Shown here piece after piece: positions 35,481 to 45,168 of a DNA stretch of 64,000 bases. The stretch lies in the NCBI RefSeq assembly GCF_900111005.1, contig NZ_FOFV01000013.1:186001-250000 (forward strand), in the 5' to 3' direction. The stretch's first letter is position 1. Every line of letters starts with the position of its first letter. This DNA is from Lentzea albida. Its GTDB lineage: Bacteria; Actinomycetota; Actinomycetes; Mycobacteriales; Pseudonocardiaceae. The notes under the pieces were generated by a model, which saw only the letters and a list, made by a program, of their open reading frames with translations, ran no database searches and was not told the DNA's origin. The position numbers were made by a program, and so were the translations under genes.

Positions 35481-35507
35481 CAGGGGACCCCTAGCGGGGG
35501 ACCCCTG
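35481..35507 (-). terminator. Hairpin at the end of the DUF5753 pseudogene
   Basis: 11-bp stem (CAGGGGACCCC / GGGGACCCCTG, one A-A mismatch) with loop TAGCG. It overlaps the stop codon at 35491-35493. Downstream on the minus strand is an A/T-rich run, so it fits an intrinsic terminator. Confidence 0.65.
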
Positions 35508-36384
35508 CGCCAGCGTGGCGGGAGTGCCTCGGCTCCGCCTCCGGACCGATTCCTCGTGCCGCGAGCCGGGTGATCAGCTGCCGGGATTCCTCCTCGTCCA
35601 AGGCCTTCCGATCGAGTGCCTTGATGATGTCCTCGTAGTCCCTGACGGAGTCCTTGCGCTCGACGACCAGGCAGGAGTTCTCGGCTTCGAGGAAGATCAC
35701 GGGCTCGATCCGGTCGAACCGCAGCAGGTCGAAGCTGCCCGCCATACCGGCATGCGCACCGGCGGAGAACGGCATGATTCGAAGGTGGATGTACGGCCGC
35801 ACGGACATCTGCAGCAGGTGGTGCAGCTGCGCGCGCACGACCTCTTCACCGCCTGCCTGCGTCCACAGCACCTGCTCGTGGAGGTAGAACGTGCAGTCGA
35901 GCCGTTGCCGGAAGACCTCCTGCATCGCGAGGCGGGACCTGACCCGGTCTTCGATCTCGTCGGCGGGGAGGCCGACGGTCTCCGCCGCGATCGCTCGAAG
36001 GCAGTCGGGGATCTGCAGCAGGCCGGGGATCACGAGCGGCTGCCAGACCACGAACTCCCTGGCCTTCCAGAGGTGTTCGAGGAAGGTGCGGATCCGGAAC
36101 GCCTGCTGGTCGGCGAAGTGCTGCCACCAGACCTTCACGTCGGGCTCGCGGAAGAGGCGCAACAGGTGGTCACGCTCTTCTGGATCGATGCGGCAGAAGC
36201 TGAGCAACACCGCCAGATCCACCTCCGTGCAGCCGCCCTTGCCGTGCAGCAGGTCGGAGAGCTTGCCTGGATCTCAACCGATCTTCTCGCAGATCTCGCG
36301 CGCGGTCATGCCCGTGGCGGAGAGCGCGGCCCGTACCGCGTCGCCGAACTCGCGGCCGCGCGCCGTGGAGAAACGCTTTGGCAT
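35491..36384 (-). pseudogene. XRE/DUF5753 (Scr1-type) regulator interrupted by an in-frame TGA
   Basis: Reading from the ATG at 36384 gives the XRE helix-turn-helix start MPKRFSTARGREFGDAVRAA..., then an in-frame TGA at codon 37 (36274-36276), then DPGKLSDLLHGKGG and the rest of the HTH and a complete DUF5753 domain (ending 35491). Without the stop the protein would be 297 residues, normal for Scr1-type regulators, where a Trp (TGG) would fit this position. So a single G-to-A change has disrupted it. A start at 36222 would give a 243-residue protein without HTH. The DUF397 partner usually found downstream is absent. Confidence 0.85.
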
Positions 36385-36550
36385 GGAACGAAGTTGGGGC
36401 CGACCGTCCTCTTTGCGCAGTCACCGCACCAGAACTCGACCCGAAGGGCTGTCGTCTCGGAAACCCTCCAATGGTTAACCAAGTAGACCGGAACCGGACA
36501 TCCCAGCCCTACTAAACCGTTTTCGAACTGCTCCATTCGAGTGACGGCAG

Positions 36551-36585
36551 AGGTCTAGACCTTGACCTTCGAGTGGTCTAAACCA
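36551..36585. promoter_or_regulatory. Two DasR-like (dre) sites upstream of the chitinase gene
   Basis: AGGTCTAGACCT at 36551-36562 is a perfect palindrome and TGGTCTAAACCA at 36574-36585 differs from one only at the centre; both match the DasR dre core. Their centres are 23 bp apart, similar to the paired repeats known before Streptomyces chitinase genes. They lie 36-70 bp before the chitinase start, so probably over the promoter. Confidence 0.8.
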
Positions 36586-36620
36586 CATCGTTCCGGTACC
36601 CCCTGCGACTGAGGAGACCG

Positions 36621-38240
<1,620 letters not shown>

Positions 38241-38256
38241 TCTTCTAAACGCCGGG

Positions 38257-38292
38257 AGGGGAGCTGGGTCAACCCAGCTCCCCTTTTGTTTT
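38257..38292 (+). terminator. Intrinsic terminator of the chitinase gene
   Basis: 12-bp perfect stem AGGGGAGCTGGG / CCCAGCTCCCCT with loop TCAA (38257-38284) followed by TTTGTTTT. One of the clearest rho-independent terminators in the window. Confidence 0.93.
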
Positions 38293-38301
38293 GCCCGGAA
38301 A

Positions 38302-39399
38302 TCAGCAGAAGACCTCGGTGAGCAGCTTGTTGAACGCGTCTCCCGGGTTGCCCTCGGTGGGTCCGCTGGTGGCGTTGAGCTCGAAGCGCTTCTTGCTGTC
38401 CGGCGTCGACAGCAGCTGCGACGAGTAGCCGGGGATGCCGCCGCCGTGGCCCCACACCTTCGTGCCGCACGGCAGGGTCTCGACCTGCAGGCCGAGTCCG
38501 TACTGCGGGCTCACGGCCGTGGTCCTGCTCATCTCGGCCTGTTGAGCGGGCTTGAGCAGCTCACCCTTCGACAACGCGGTGATGAACGTGTCGAGGTCAC
38601 GGGTCGTGGAGATCATCTCGCCGGCGGCCCAGGCGACCGACGGGTTGATGCGGGTGATGTCGGACGGCTTGCCCGCCACGGTCCAGTAGGCGCGGGCGTG
38701 CGGGCCGTGGATGTTCGGGTCGTCGCCGGGCACCTCGGTGTCCCTGAGCCGCAACGGCTTCAGGATCCGCTGCTCGACGGCCTTCTCGTAGGGCTTGCCG
38801 GTGAGCTTCTCGACCAGCAGGCCGGCGACGACGTAGTTGGTGTTGGAGTAGTTCCACTGCGTGCCGGGCTCGAAGTCGAGCGGCTGGGCCGTGGCGAGCG
38901 CGAGGAGCTCCTGCGGCGACCAGTGCTTGTAGCGGATCTTCTCGAACTCCTCCGGGCTGAGCGGCAACGCGTTGGTGTAGTTGAAGAGCCCGCTCGTGTG
39001 CTGCAGGACCTGGCGGACGGTGATCCGCTGGTCGACCAGGCCGGGCAGGTAGCGGACGACCGGCGCGTCCAGGTCGAGCTTCCCCTCCCCCGCCAGTTGC
39101 AGCAGCACCGTCGACACGAACGTCTTGGTGATGCTGCCGACGCGGAACCTGCCGTCGTCCGGCACCGGGCGGGTGCCGTTCAGGTCGGCCTTGCCGGACG
39201 TGGCGGTGAAGCGCTGCCGCCCGTCCACGACTCTCGCCTGCACGCCGAGTGCGGCGCCGCTCCGCGTGATCTCGTCCAGGGCCTGCTGGACGACCGCGCG
39301 GTCCGCGCTCGACGTGTCGGCCGACGCGACGCCCCCGGTGGTCAGGACCAGCAGGCTCGCCGCGGTTGCTGTTGCTGTTGCTGCCAATCGAATCCCCAT
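38302..39399 (-). CDS. Secreted beta-lactamase-like serine hydrolase (S12), copy 1
   Basis: 365 residues from the ATG at 39399, giving signal peptide MGIRLAATATATAASLLVL. S12/class C motifs: SITK (S-x-x-K nucleophile, FRVGSITKTFV), Tyr in WNYSNTNY (Y-x-N), and HGGGIPG near the C-terminus in place of K-T-G. Family members are D,D-carboxypeptidases, esterases or D-peptidases rather than antibiotic-hydrolysing enzymes. Very similar in order and motifs to the next gene, so they are a tandem duplication. Convergent with the chitinase, separated by its terminator. Confidence 0.9.
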   Translation of the reverse strand: MGIRLAATATATAASLLVLTTGGVASADTSSADRAVVQQALDEITRSGAALGVQARVVDGRQRFTATSGKADLNGTRPVPDDGRFRVGSITKTFVSTVLLQLAGEGKLDLDAPVVRYLPGLVDQRITVRQVLQHTSGLFNYTNALPLSPEEFEKIRYKHWSPQELLALATAQPLDFEPGTQWNYSNTNYVVAGLLVEKLTGKPYEKAVEQRILKPLRLRDTEVPGDDPNIHGPHARAYWTVAGKPSDITRINPSVAWAAGEMISTTRDLDTFITALSKGELLKPAQQAEMSRTTAVSPQYGLGLQVETLPCGTKVWGHGGGIPGYSSQLLSTPDSKKRFELNATSGPTEGNPGDAFNKLLTEVFC

Positions 39400-39513
39400 G
39401 CCCCACAGCAAATCGAGGCGGGGCACGGCTCCGCATCCACCTGGAGTCGCACGCGGTCCCTAGGGGTCCTGCCGGGAAGACGGCCGGCACCGGGGGGATG
39501 ACCCCTGGTCCGA

Positions 39514-40596
39514 TCAGCAGAAGATCTCGTTGATCAGCTTGCCGTAGGCGTTCGCCGGGTCGCCGGTGCCGACGCCCGCGGAGAGGGAGAGCTCCACGCG
39601 GCGCTGGAGGTCCGGGGTCGAGTAGGCGTAGGTCGAGAAGCCCGGCACGCCACCGGGGTGGCCGATGATCGTGGTGCCGCACGGGGCCTTCTCCACGAAG
39701 ACGCCCAGGCCGTAGTCCGTGCTGACGGCGGTGGTCTTCGTGAGTTCGCTCTGCTGGGCCGGTTCGAGCAGCTTGCCGGTGAGCAGGGCGGTGTAGAAGG
39801 TGTCGAGGTCGCGGGTGGTCGTGATGACGTCACCGGCGGCCCAGAAGACGGACGGGTTCCAACGGGTGGTGTCGATCGCGCGTCCGTTCACGATGCCGTA
39901 CGAGTGGGCGTGCGGGCCGCGGATCTCCGTGTCGCCGCCCGGGAACGTGGTGTCGTTGAGGCGCAACGGCTTCAGGATGCGCTGTTCGACGACCCTCTCG
40001 TACGGCTGGCGCGTCACCTGCTCGATGAGCAGGCCGAGGACGACGTAGTTGGTGTTGGAGTAGTTCCACTTCGTGCCGGGTTCGAAGTCGAGCGGCCTGC
40101 TCGTGGAGATCTCGACGAGTTCCCGCGGCTCCCACTGCCGGTACCGGACCTCCTCGAAGCCCTGCGGGTCGAACGCGAGCGCGTCGGTGTAGTTGTAGAG
40201 CCCGCCGGTCATCTGGAGCAGGTGGCGGACGGTGATCCGGCGGTCGACCAGGCCGGGCAGGTAGCGGTCGACGGGCGCGTCCAGCGAGATCCTCCCCTCG
40301 CCGGCCAGGTGCAGCACGGTGGTCGAGGTGAAGGACTTGGTGATGCTCCCCGCGCGGAAGCGGCCGTTCAGCGGGACGGGGCGCGGATCGTTCCTCTCGG
40401 CGGTGCCGGACCGCGCGGTGAAGCGGGTCCGGCCGTCGGTGATCCGGGCCTGGGTGCCCTGGGCGACCCCGACCGCGACCAGTTCGTCGAGGCCTTCCTG
40501 GACGGTCCCGCGGTCGACTCCGGTGTCATCGGCGACCGCGGTCCCGGTGAAGAGCAGGCCGAAGGCGGCGACGGTGACGAGCAAGCGTTTCCGCAT
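39514..40596 (-). CDS. Secreted beta-lactamase-like serine hydrolase (S12), copy 2
   Basis: 360 residues from ATG 40596 (MRKRLLVTVAAFGLLFTGTAVA signal peptide). Same landmarks as copy 1: SITKSF nucleophile, HLLQMTGGLYNYTDAL, WNYSNTNYVVLGLL, GHPGGVPGF, and an identical C-terminal pattern ending in Phe-Cys. In copy 1 the last motif is HGGGIPG, here HPGGVPG. The two genes are 114 bp apart on the same strand. The retained C-terminal cysteine in both suggests a conserved disulfide. Substrate unknown; peptidoglycan-derived or D-amino-acid peptides are plausible. Confidence 0.9.
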   Translation of the reverse strand: MRKRLLVTVAAFGLLFTGTAVADDTGVDRGTVQEGLDELVAVGVAQGTQARITDGRTRFTARSGTAERNDPRPVPLNGRFRAGSITKSFTSTTVLHLAGEGRISLDAPVDRYLPGLVDRRITVRHLLQMTGGLYNYTDALAFDPQGFEEVRYRQWEPRELVEISTSRPLDFEPGTKWNYSNTNYVVLGLLIEQVTRQPYERVVEQRILKPLRLNDTTFPGGDTEIRGPHAHSYGIVNGRAIDTTRWNPSVFWAAGDVITTTRDLDTFYTALLTGKLLEPAQQSELTKTTAVSTDYGLGVFVEKAPCGTTIIGHPGGVPGFSTYAYSTPDLQRRVELSLSAGVGTGDPANAYGKLINEIFC

Positions 40597-40610
40597 GCCC
40601 CCACAACGCG

Positions 40611-41891
40611 TCAGTACGGGCGCTTTGCTGCATTCATGGCCGAAACGAGCATGGGACGCACTTTCGGCCAATGCACGTCCGCCTGGCACGAGAACGGCGG
40701 CAGGAAGCCACCGCACCGGCCGGAGCTCGCGCCGATCTCCCAGACGAAGCTCGGCACGCCCAGGTCGTCGTACACCCAGTCGTCGGTGGCACCCGACGAG
40801 TTGTAGAGCACCTCGCCCGGCTGGCCTGCGGTGAATCCGGACCGCGCGGCCATGTCGTTCGCCATCTTGCGCAACGCGGCGTCGTTGCCCGTCTTCTGCG
40901 TGCTCCAGCCCCACGGGAAGAGCACGTAGTCGCCGTAGCTGTGCATGGAGATCACGGCGCCGGTCGTGTCGGCGGAGGCCGCCGCCGTGTCGCCGGGCGC
41001 GCGGGTGTCGCGGTAGAGCTTGCGCCACAACGACTCCAGCGCCTGCACCTCGGCCTCGGAGTCGGCGCGCGGGCCCTGGTAGGTCTCGGCGCACTTGTTC
41101 CTGGACGAGCCGACCTCTCCCCAGTGCGAGCCGGCGTTGCGGTTGAGGTCGACGCCGCGCGGACCGGAGGTGCAGGTGCCGTTGGCGTTCTTGCGGTGCA
41201 GGACGGGGGTGTCACCGCCGGACTCGACGATCTCGACGCCGTCCGGGTTGGCGATCGGGACGACCCAGACCTCCAGTTCGGACAGCATCGCGGTGAGGTC
41301 CGGCGAGCCGACCAGGTCGTCGACGTAGCGCCACGCCATGTCGCCGGTCGTGATCTCCCTGGCGTGCAGCTGGCCCATCACGAACAAGCGCGGCTTCGGC
41401 GCGGTGGGCGTGAGTGCGCAGTCACCTGGGTTCTTCCTGGTGATGCATATGGCCTTGAGGTCGTAGCCGCCGCTGCCCTGCGTCTTGCGCCAGGAGTCGC
41501 CGTAGTCGACGACGGTCGCGAGGCCGGGGTGCGCCTTCGCCACCTCGTCGAGGTGGGCCAGGTGCGCGGTGATCGTGCGGTAGCCGCCGTAGTAGGTCGT
41601 GTCCGCGAGGGAACGCTGCTGCCGTTGCGACGGGGGCATCACCTTCTCCACGGTGGACGCGAACCCGTCGGAGCGGAGCTCGTCCGCGGTCCGCGGGTCG
41701 CCGACCACGAACAGGTCGTCGCCGTCGCGCTGTTCCAGGACGTCGTACCCGAGGCTCAGCAACCGTTGCGCGGCATCGCCCATCGGCGCGGGGACGCGCA
41801 GCACGTGTGTCGCTTGTGGACCTTCCGCCGGAGCCGCTGCGGGGCTGAGGAGGAGGGCCAGGCAGGCGAGCAGGGCGACGGCGGTCCGCAT
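40611..41891 (-). CDS. Secreted M14 zinc carboxypeptidase
   Basis: 426 residues with signal peptide MRTAVALLACLALLLSPAAA. An N-terminal propeptide-like segment precedes the M14 domain from about 110. Zinc ligands: H and E in GQLHAREI, second His in MHSYGDYVLFPWG. Substrate Arg/Asn region GVDLNRNAGSHWG and the catalytic Glu in FVWEIG near 395. Several cysteines suggest disulfides. It is of the funnelin type that trims C-terminal residues of extracellular peptides. It starts upstream of the serine hydrolase pair on the same strand (15-bp gap), so these may form one degradative operon. Confidence 0.92.
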   Translation of the reverse strand: MRTAVALLACLALLLSPAAAPAEGPQATHVLRVPAPMGDAAQRLLSLGYDVLEQRDGDDLFVVGDPRTADELRSDGFASTVEKVMPPSQRQQRSLADTTYYGGYRTITAHLAHLDEVAKAHPGLATVVDYGDSWRKTQGSGGYDLKAICITRKNPGDCALTPTAPKPRLFVMGQLHAREITTGDMAWRYVDDLVGSPDLTAMLSELEVWVVPIANPDGVEIVESGGDTPVLHRKNANGTCTSGPRGVDLNRNAGSHWGEVGSSRNKCAETYQGPRADSEAEVQALESLWRKLYRDTRAPGDTAAASADTTGAVISMHSYGDYVLFPWGWSTQKTGNDAALRKMANDMAARSGFTAGQPGEVLYNSSGATDDWVYDDLGVPSFVWEIGASSGRCGGFLPPFSCQADVHWPKVRPMLVSAMNAAKRPY

Positions 41892-42119
41892 GATCGACGA
41901 TGATGGGCCGTTCGGCCGATCGCCGCCACTCCGTTCGACCGACCGGATGATTACCGTCCGGTCCTTGAGACGCCGATCGGGTCCACTTGGCGCGATGTGA
42001 CGAAAATCAATACCATTTGGGTCAGCACCGCAGCGGTTATTGCGCAGTGAAGCCGAAACCGACTCGACGGACAGCGAGGTTCGCACACACCAGACCCGGA
42101 AGAAGTGGGAGCGCAAGCC

Positions 42120-42230
42120 ATGGACCATCTCTACAACGACGGTGTCGCTGAGATCTCCTTCCCCTGGCGCGGTTCTCTCACGGACGACGACGAGGGGCTG
42201 GAGCCGACCATCGTGCGCAGCATGGACTGA
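42120..42230 (+). CDS. Small acidic protein of 36 residues, novel
   Basis: ATG at 42120 with GGGAG 8 bp upstream, TGA at 42228-42230. The product begins MDHLYNDGVAEISFPWRG and continues into an Asp/Glu-rich tail, net acidic. 31 of 36 codons end in G or C, the bias of real genes here, whereas random frames would not combine this with a ribosome site. It is convergent with recD2 (8 bp between stops). I do not recognise it. A small regulatory or membrane-associated protein, or a peptide precursor, are both possible; no modification genes are adjacent. Confidence 0.65.
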   Translation: MDHLYNDGVAEISFPWRGSLTDDDEGLEPTIVRSMD

Positions 42231-42237
42231 CGAAACG

Positions 42238-44409
42238 TCAGAACGCCTGCGCGGTCCTCAGGCGGTGGGCCAGCGCCGTGTGGCGGCGGCCCGCCCCGAC
42301 CGTGCGCACGGCCTGGCCGATCGCCCGCTTGCTGCCCACGAGCACGACGAGCTTCTTCGCGCGCGTGACGGCGGTGTAGAGCAGGTTGCGCTGCAGCATC
42401 ATCCACGCGCTGGTCGTGATCGGGATGACCACGCACGGGTACTCGCTGCCCTGTGACCGGTGGATGGTCATGGCGTAGGCGTGGCTGAGCTCGTCCAGCT
42501 CGGAGAACTCGTAGTCGACCTCTTCGTCCTCGTCGGTGCGGATCGTCAGCTTCTGCTCGACGGCGTCGAGGGCGATGACGACGCCCAGCGTGCCGTTGAA
42601 GACGCCGTTCTTGCCCTTGTCGTAGTTGTTGCGGATCTGCGTGACCTTGTCGCCGAGCTTGAACACCCTGCCGCCGAACCGCTTCTCGGGCAGGTTGTCG
42701 CGCGACGGCGTGAGGGCTTCCTGGAGCACGGTGTTGAGCGCGCCTGCACCCGCCGGGCCGCGGTGCATCGGGGCGAGGACCTGGATGTCCTTGCGCGGGT
42801 CGAGCCGGAACTTGCGCGGGATGCGGTTCGCGACGACGTCGACGGTCAGGTTCGCCGCCTCCTCCGCCTCGTCGGTGCTGAAGAGGAAGAAGTCCGGCAT
42901 GCCCTGGACGATCGGGTAGTCGCCGCTGTTGATGCGGTGGGCGTTCGTGACGACGCCGGACTCCTGGGCCTGGCGGAAGATGTGCGTGAGCCGGACGTTC
43001 GGGACCGGGCTGCCCTGCGCCAGCACGTCCCGCAGCACCTCCCCCGCGCCGACGGACGGCAGCTGGTCGACGTCGCCGACGAGCAGCAGGTGCGCGCCGG
43101 GCGGGACGGCCTTCACGAGCTTGTTGGCCAGCAACAGGTCCAGCATCGAGGCCTCGTCCACGACCACGAGGTCGGCGTCGAGCGGGTGGTCGCGGTCGTA
43201 CGCCGCGTCGCCGCCGGGCTTAAGTTCGAGCAGGCGGTGGACGGTGCGGGCCTCGTGGCCGGTCAGTTCGGTGAGGCGCTTCGCGGCACGTCCGGTCGGG
43301 GCGGCCAGGACGATCTTGGCGCGTTTCGCCTGGGCGAGCCGGACGATCGAGCGGACCGTGAAGCTCTTGCCGCAGCCGGGGCCGCCGGTGAGCACGGCGA
43401 CCTTCTGCGTGAGGGCCAGCTTGACCGCCGCGGCCTGGTGTTCCTCGAGGTCGGTGCCGAGCCAGGCGAAGGCCTTGTCCCAGTCGACGGTGGCGAAGCT
43501 CGGCATGCGGTCGGTGTCGGCGTGCAGCAGGCGTTTGAGCTGGGCCGCCATCGAGATCTCGGCGCGGTGGAACGGGACCAGGTAGATGGCGATCTCGTCG
43601 TCCGGGAGCTCCTCCCGGACCACGCCCTCCTCCTCGACCAGTTCGGCGAGGCAGTCGATGACCAGGCCGGTGTCGACCTGGAGGATCTTGATGGCGTCCG
43701 CGATGAGGGCCTGTTCGGGCAGGTAGCAGTTGCCGTCGGTGGTGGCCTCGGAGAGCGTGAACTGCAGGCCTGCCTTGACGCGCTGCGGGCTGTCGTGCGG
43801 GATGCCGACGGCCTTCGCGATGACGTCGGCGGTCTTGAAGCCGATGCCCCAGACGTCCGCGGCCAGCCGGTACGGCTCGTCCCGGACGACGTCGATGGAC
43901 TTGTCCGCGTACTGCTTGTAGACGCGGACGGCGAGGCTCGTGGAGACGCCGACGCCCTGGAGGAAGACCATGACCTCCTTGATGGCCTTCTGCTCCTCCC
44001 ACGCGTCGGCGATGAGCTTGGTGCGCTTCGGGCCGAGCTTGGGGACCTCGATCAGGCGCTCGGGTTCGTTCTCGATGACGTCGAGGGCGCTGACGCCGAA
44101 GTGGGTGACGATCTTGTCCGCGAGCACCGGCCCGATGCCCTTGATCAGGCCGGACCCGAGGTAGCGGCGGATGCCCTGGATCGTCGCGGGCAGGATCGTC
44201 GTGTAGTCGTCGACGTGGAACTGCTTGCCGTACTGCGGGTGCGAGCCCCACGTGCCGCGCATGCGGATGGACTCGCCCGGCTGCGCCCCGAGCAGCGCGC
44301 CGACGACCGTGACCAGGTCACCGCGGCCCGTGTCGACCTTGGCGACGGTGTAGCCGTTGTCCTCGTTGGCGTAGGTGATCCTCTCCAGGACCGCTTCGAG
44401 GACGTTCAT
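42238..44409 (-). CDS. recD2: RecD2-type ATP-dependent DNA helicase
   Basis: 723 residues. N-terminal OB-like domain and tandem helix-hairpin-helix segments (GSGLIKGIGPVLADKIV, EVPKLGPKRTKLI, VWGIGFKTADVIAK), the RecD2 hallmark distinguishing it from RecBCD RecD. SF1B helicase motifs follow: Walker A LTGGPGCGKSFTVR (about 345), VVDEASMLD, GDVDQLPSVG, and the C-terminal VVIPITT...YTAVTRAKKLVVLVG. A 5'-3' helicase with a likely role in DNA repair. It diverges from the two-component genes (84 bp). Confidence 0.95.
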   Translation of the reverse strand: MNVLEAVLERITYANEDNGYTVAKVDTGRGDLVTVVGALLGAQPGESIRMRGTWGSHPQYGKQFHVDDYTTILPATIQGIRRYLGSGLIKGIGPVLADKIVTHFGVSALDVIENEPERLIEVPKLGPKRTKLIADAWEEQKAIKEVMVFLQGVGVSTSLAVRVYKQYADKSIDVVRDEPYRLAADVWGIGFKTADVIAKAVGIPHDSPQRVKAGLQFTLSEATTDGNCYLPEQALIADAIKILQVDTGLVIDCLAELVEEEGVVREELPDDEIAIYLVPFHRAEISMAAQLKRLLHADTDRMPSFATVDWDKAFAWLGTDLEEHQAAAVKLALTQKVAVLTGGPGCGKSFTVRSIVRLAQAKRAKIVLAAPTGRAAKRLTELTGHEARTVHRLLELKPGGDAAYDRDHPLDADLVVVDEASMLDLLLANKLVKAVPPGAHLLLVGDVDQLPSVGAGEVLRDVLAQGSPVPNVRLTHIFRQAQESGVVTNAHRINSGDYPIVQGMPDFFLFSTDEAEEAANLTVDVVANRIPRKFRLDPRKDIQVLAPMHRGPAGAGALNTVLQEALTPSRDNLPEKRFGGRVFKLGDKVTQIRNNYDKGKNGVFNGTLGVVIALDAVEQKLTIRTDEDEEVDYEFSELDELSHAYAMTIHRSQGSEYPCVVIPITTSAWMMLQRNLLYTAVTRAKKLVVLVGSKRAIGQAVRTVGAGRRHTALAHRLRTAQAF

Positions 44410-44493
44410 GGTGCGAACCTACCTCGCAGGTCTGCACACGATCTTCACAACTTGTCCCGGCGTCCTCCACGACATACCCATAAAGTCGCCGCC

Positions 44494-45168
44494 ATGACAG
44501 GTCAGCGCAGGGTGCTCGTCGTGGAGGACGACATCACGATCGCCGAGTCCGTGGCCGCGCGGCTGCGGGCGGAGGGGTTCGAGGTGGCCGTGGCGCACGA
44601 CGGTCCGTCCGGGGTGGCCATGGCGGCCGCCTTCGGTCCTGACCTGGTGGTTCTCGACGTGATGCTGCCGGGGTACGACGGGCTCGAGGTGTGCCGGCGG
44701 ATCCAGGCGTCGCGGTCGGTGCCCGTGCTGATGCTGACCGCGCGGGGGGACGAGACCGACCTGCTGGTCGGGCTCGCCGTGGGGGCCGACGACTACCTGA
44801 CGAAGCCGTTCTCGATGCGCGAACTGGCCGCACGTGTGCACGTGCTGCTGCGCCGCGTGTCCCGTGCGGTGTCGTCGCGGTCGCTGGAGCTGGGCGACCT
44901 GCTCATCGACCTGTCGTCGCGGCGGGTGTCGCGTTCGGGCGTCGAGGCACACCTGACGCCGACCGAGTACGACCTGCTGGTGTTCCTGGCCGAACGCCCC
45001 TCCGCCGTGCAGGCACGGGAGCGCCTGCTGGCGGAGGCGTGCGGGTGGCACGAGGGAGCGTCGTCGCGGACGGTCGACTCGCACGTGAAGGCGCTGCGCC
45101 GCAAGCTCGGCGCCGACCTCATCCGGACCGTGCACGGCGTCGGGTACGCGCTGGAGGTACCGCGATGA
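44494..45168 (+). CDS. OmpR-family response regulator
   Basis: 224 residues. Receiver domain: acidic pair in VLVVEDDITIAES, phospho-Asp in LVVLDVMLPGYDG, Thr in MLTARG, Lys in YLTKPFSMREL. C-terminal winged helix from about 130 (LTPTEYDLLVFLAERPSAVQARERLL; RTVDSHVKALRRKLG; IRTVHGVGYAL). Its TGA overlaps the kinase ATG (ATGA), so the pair is translationally coupled. Signal unknown. Confidence 0.95.
   Translation: MTGQRRVLVVEDDITIAESVAARLRAEGFEVAVAHDGPSGVAMAAAFGPDLVVLDVMLPGYDGLEVCRRIQASRSVPVLMLTARGDETDLLVGLAVGADDYLTKPFSMRELAARVHVLLRRVSRAVSSRSLELGDLLIDLSSRRVSRSGVEAHLTPTEYDLLVFLAERPSAVQARERLLAEACGWHEGASSRTVDSHVKALRRKLGADLIRTVHGVGYALEVPR

Noticed and set aside
35491-36222. Treating the DUF5753 protein as an intact 243-residue gene
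   Set aside because: The upstream in-frame sequence continues a recognisable XRE HTH interrupted only by TGA, so a broken longer gene explains it better.
42120-42230. Lasso or lanthipeptide precursor
   Set aside because: The 36-residue ORF has no adjacent cyclase, protease or dehydratase genes; kept only as an unassigned small protein.
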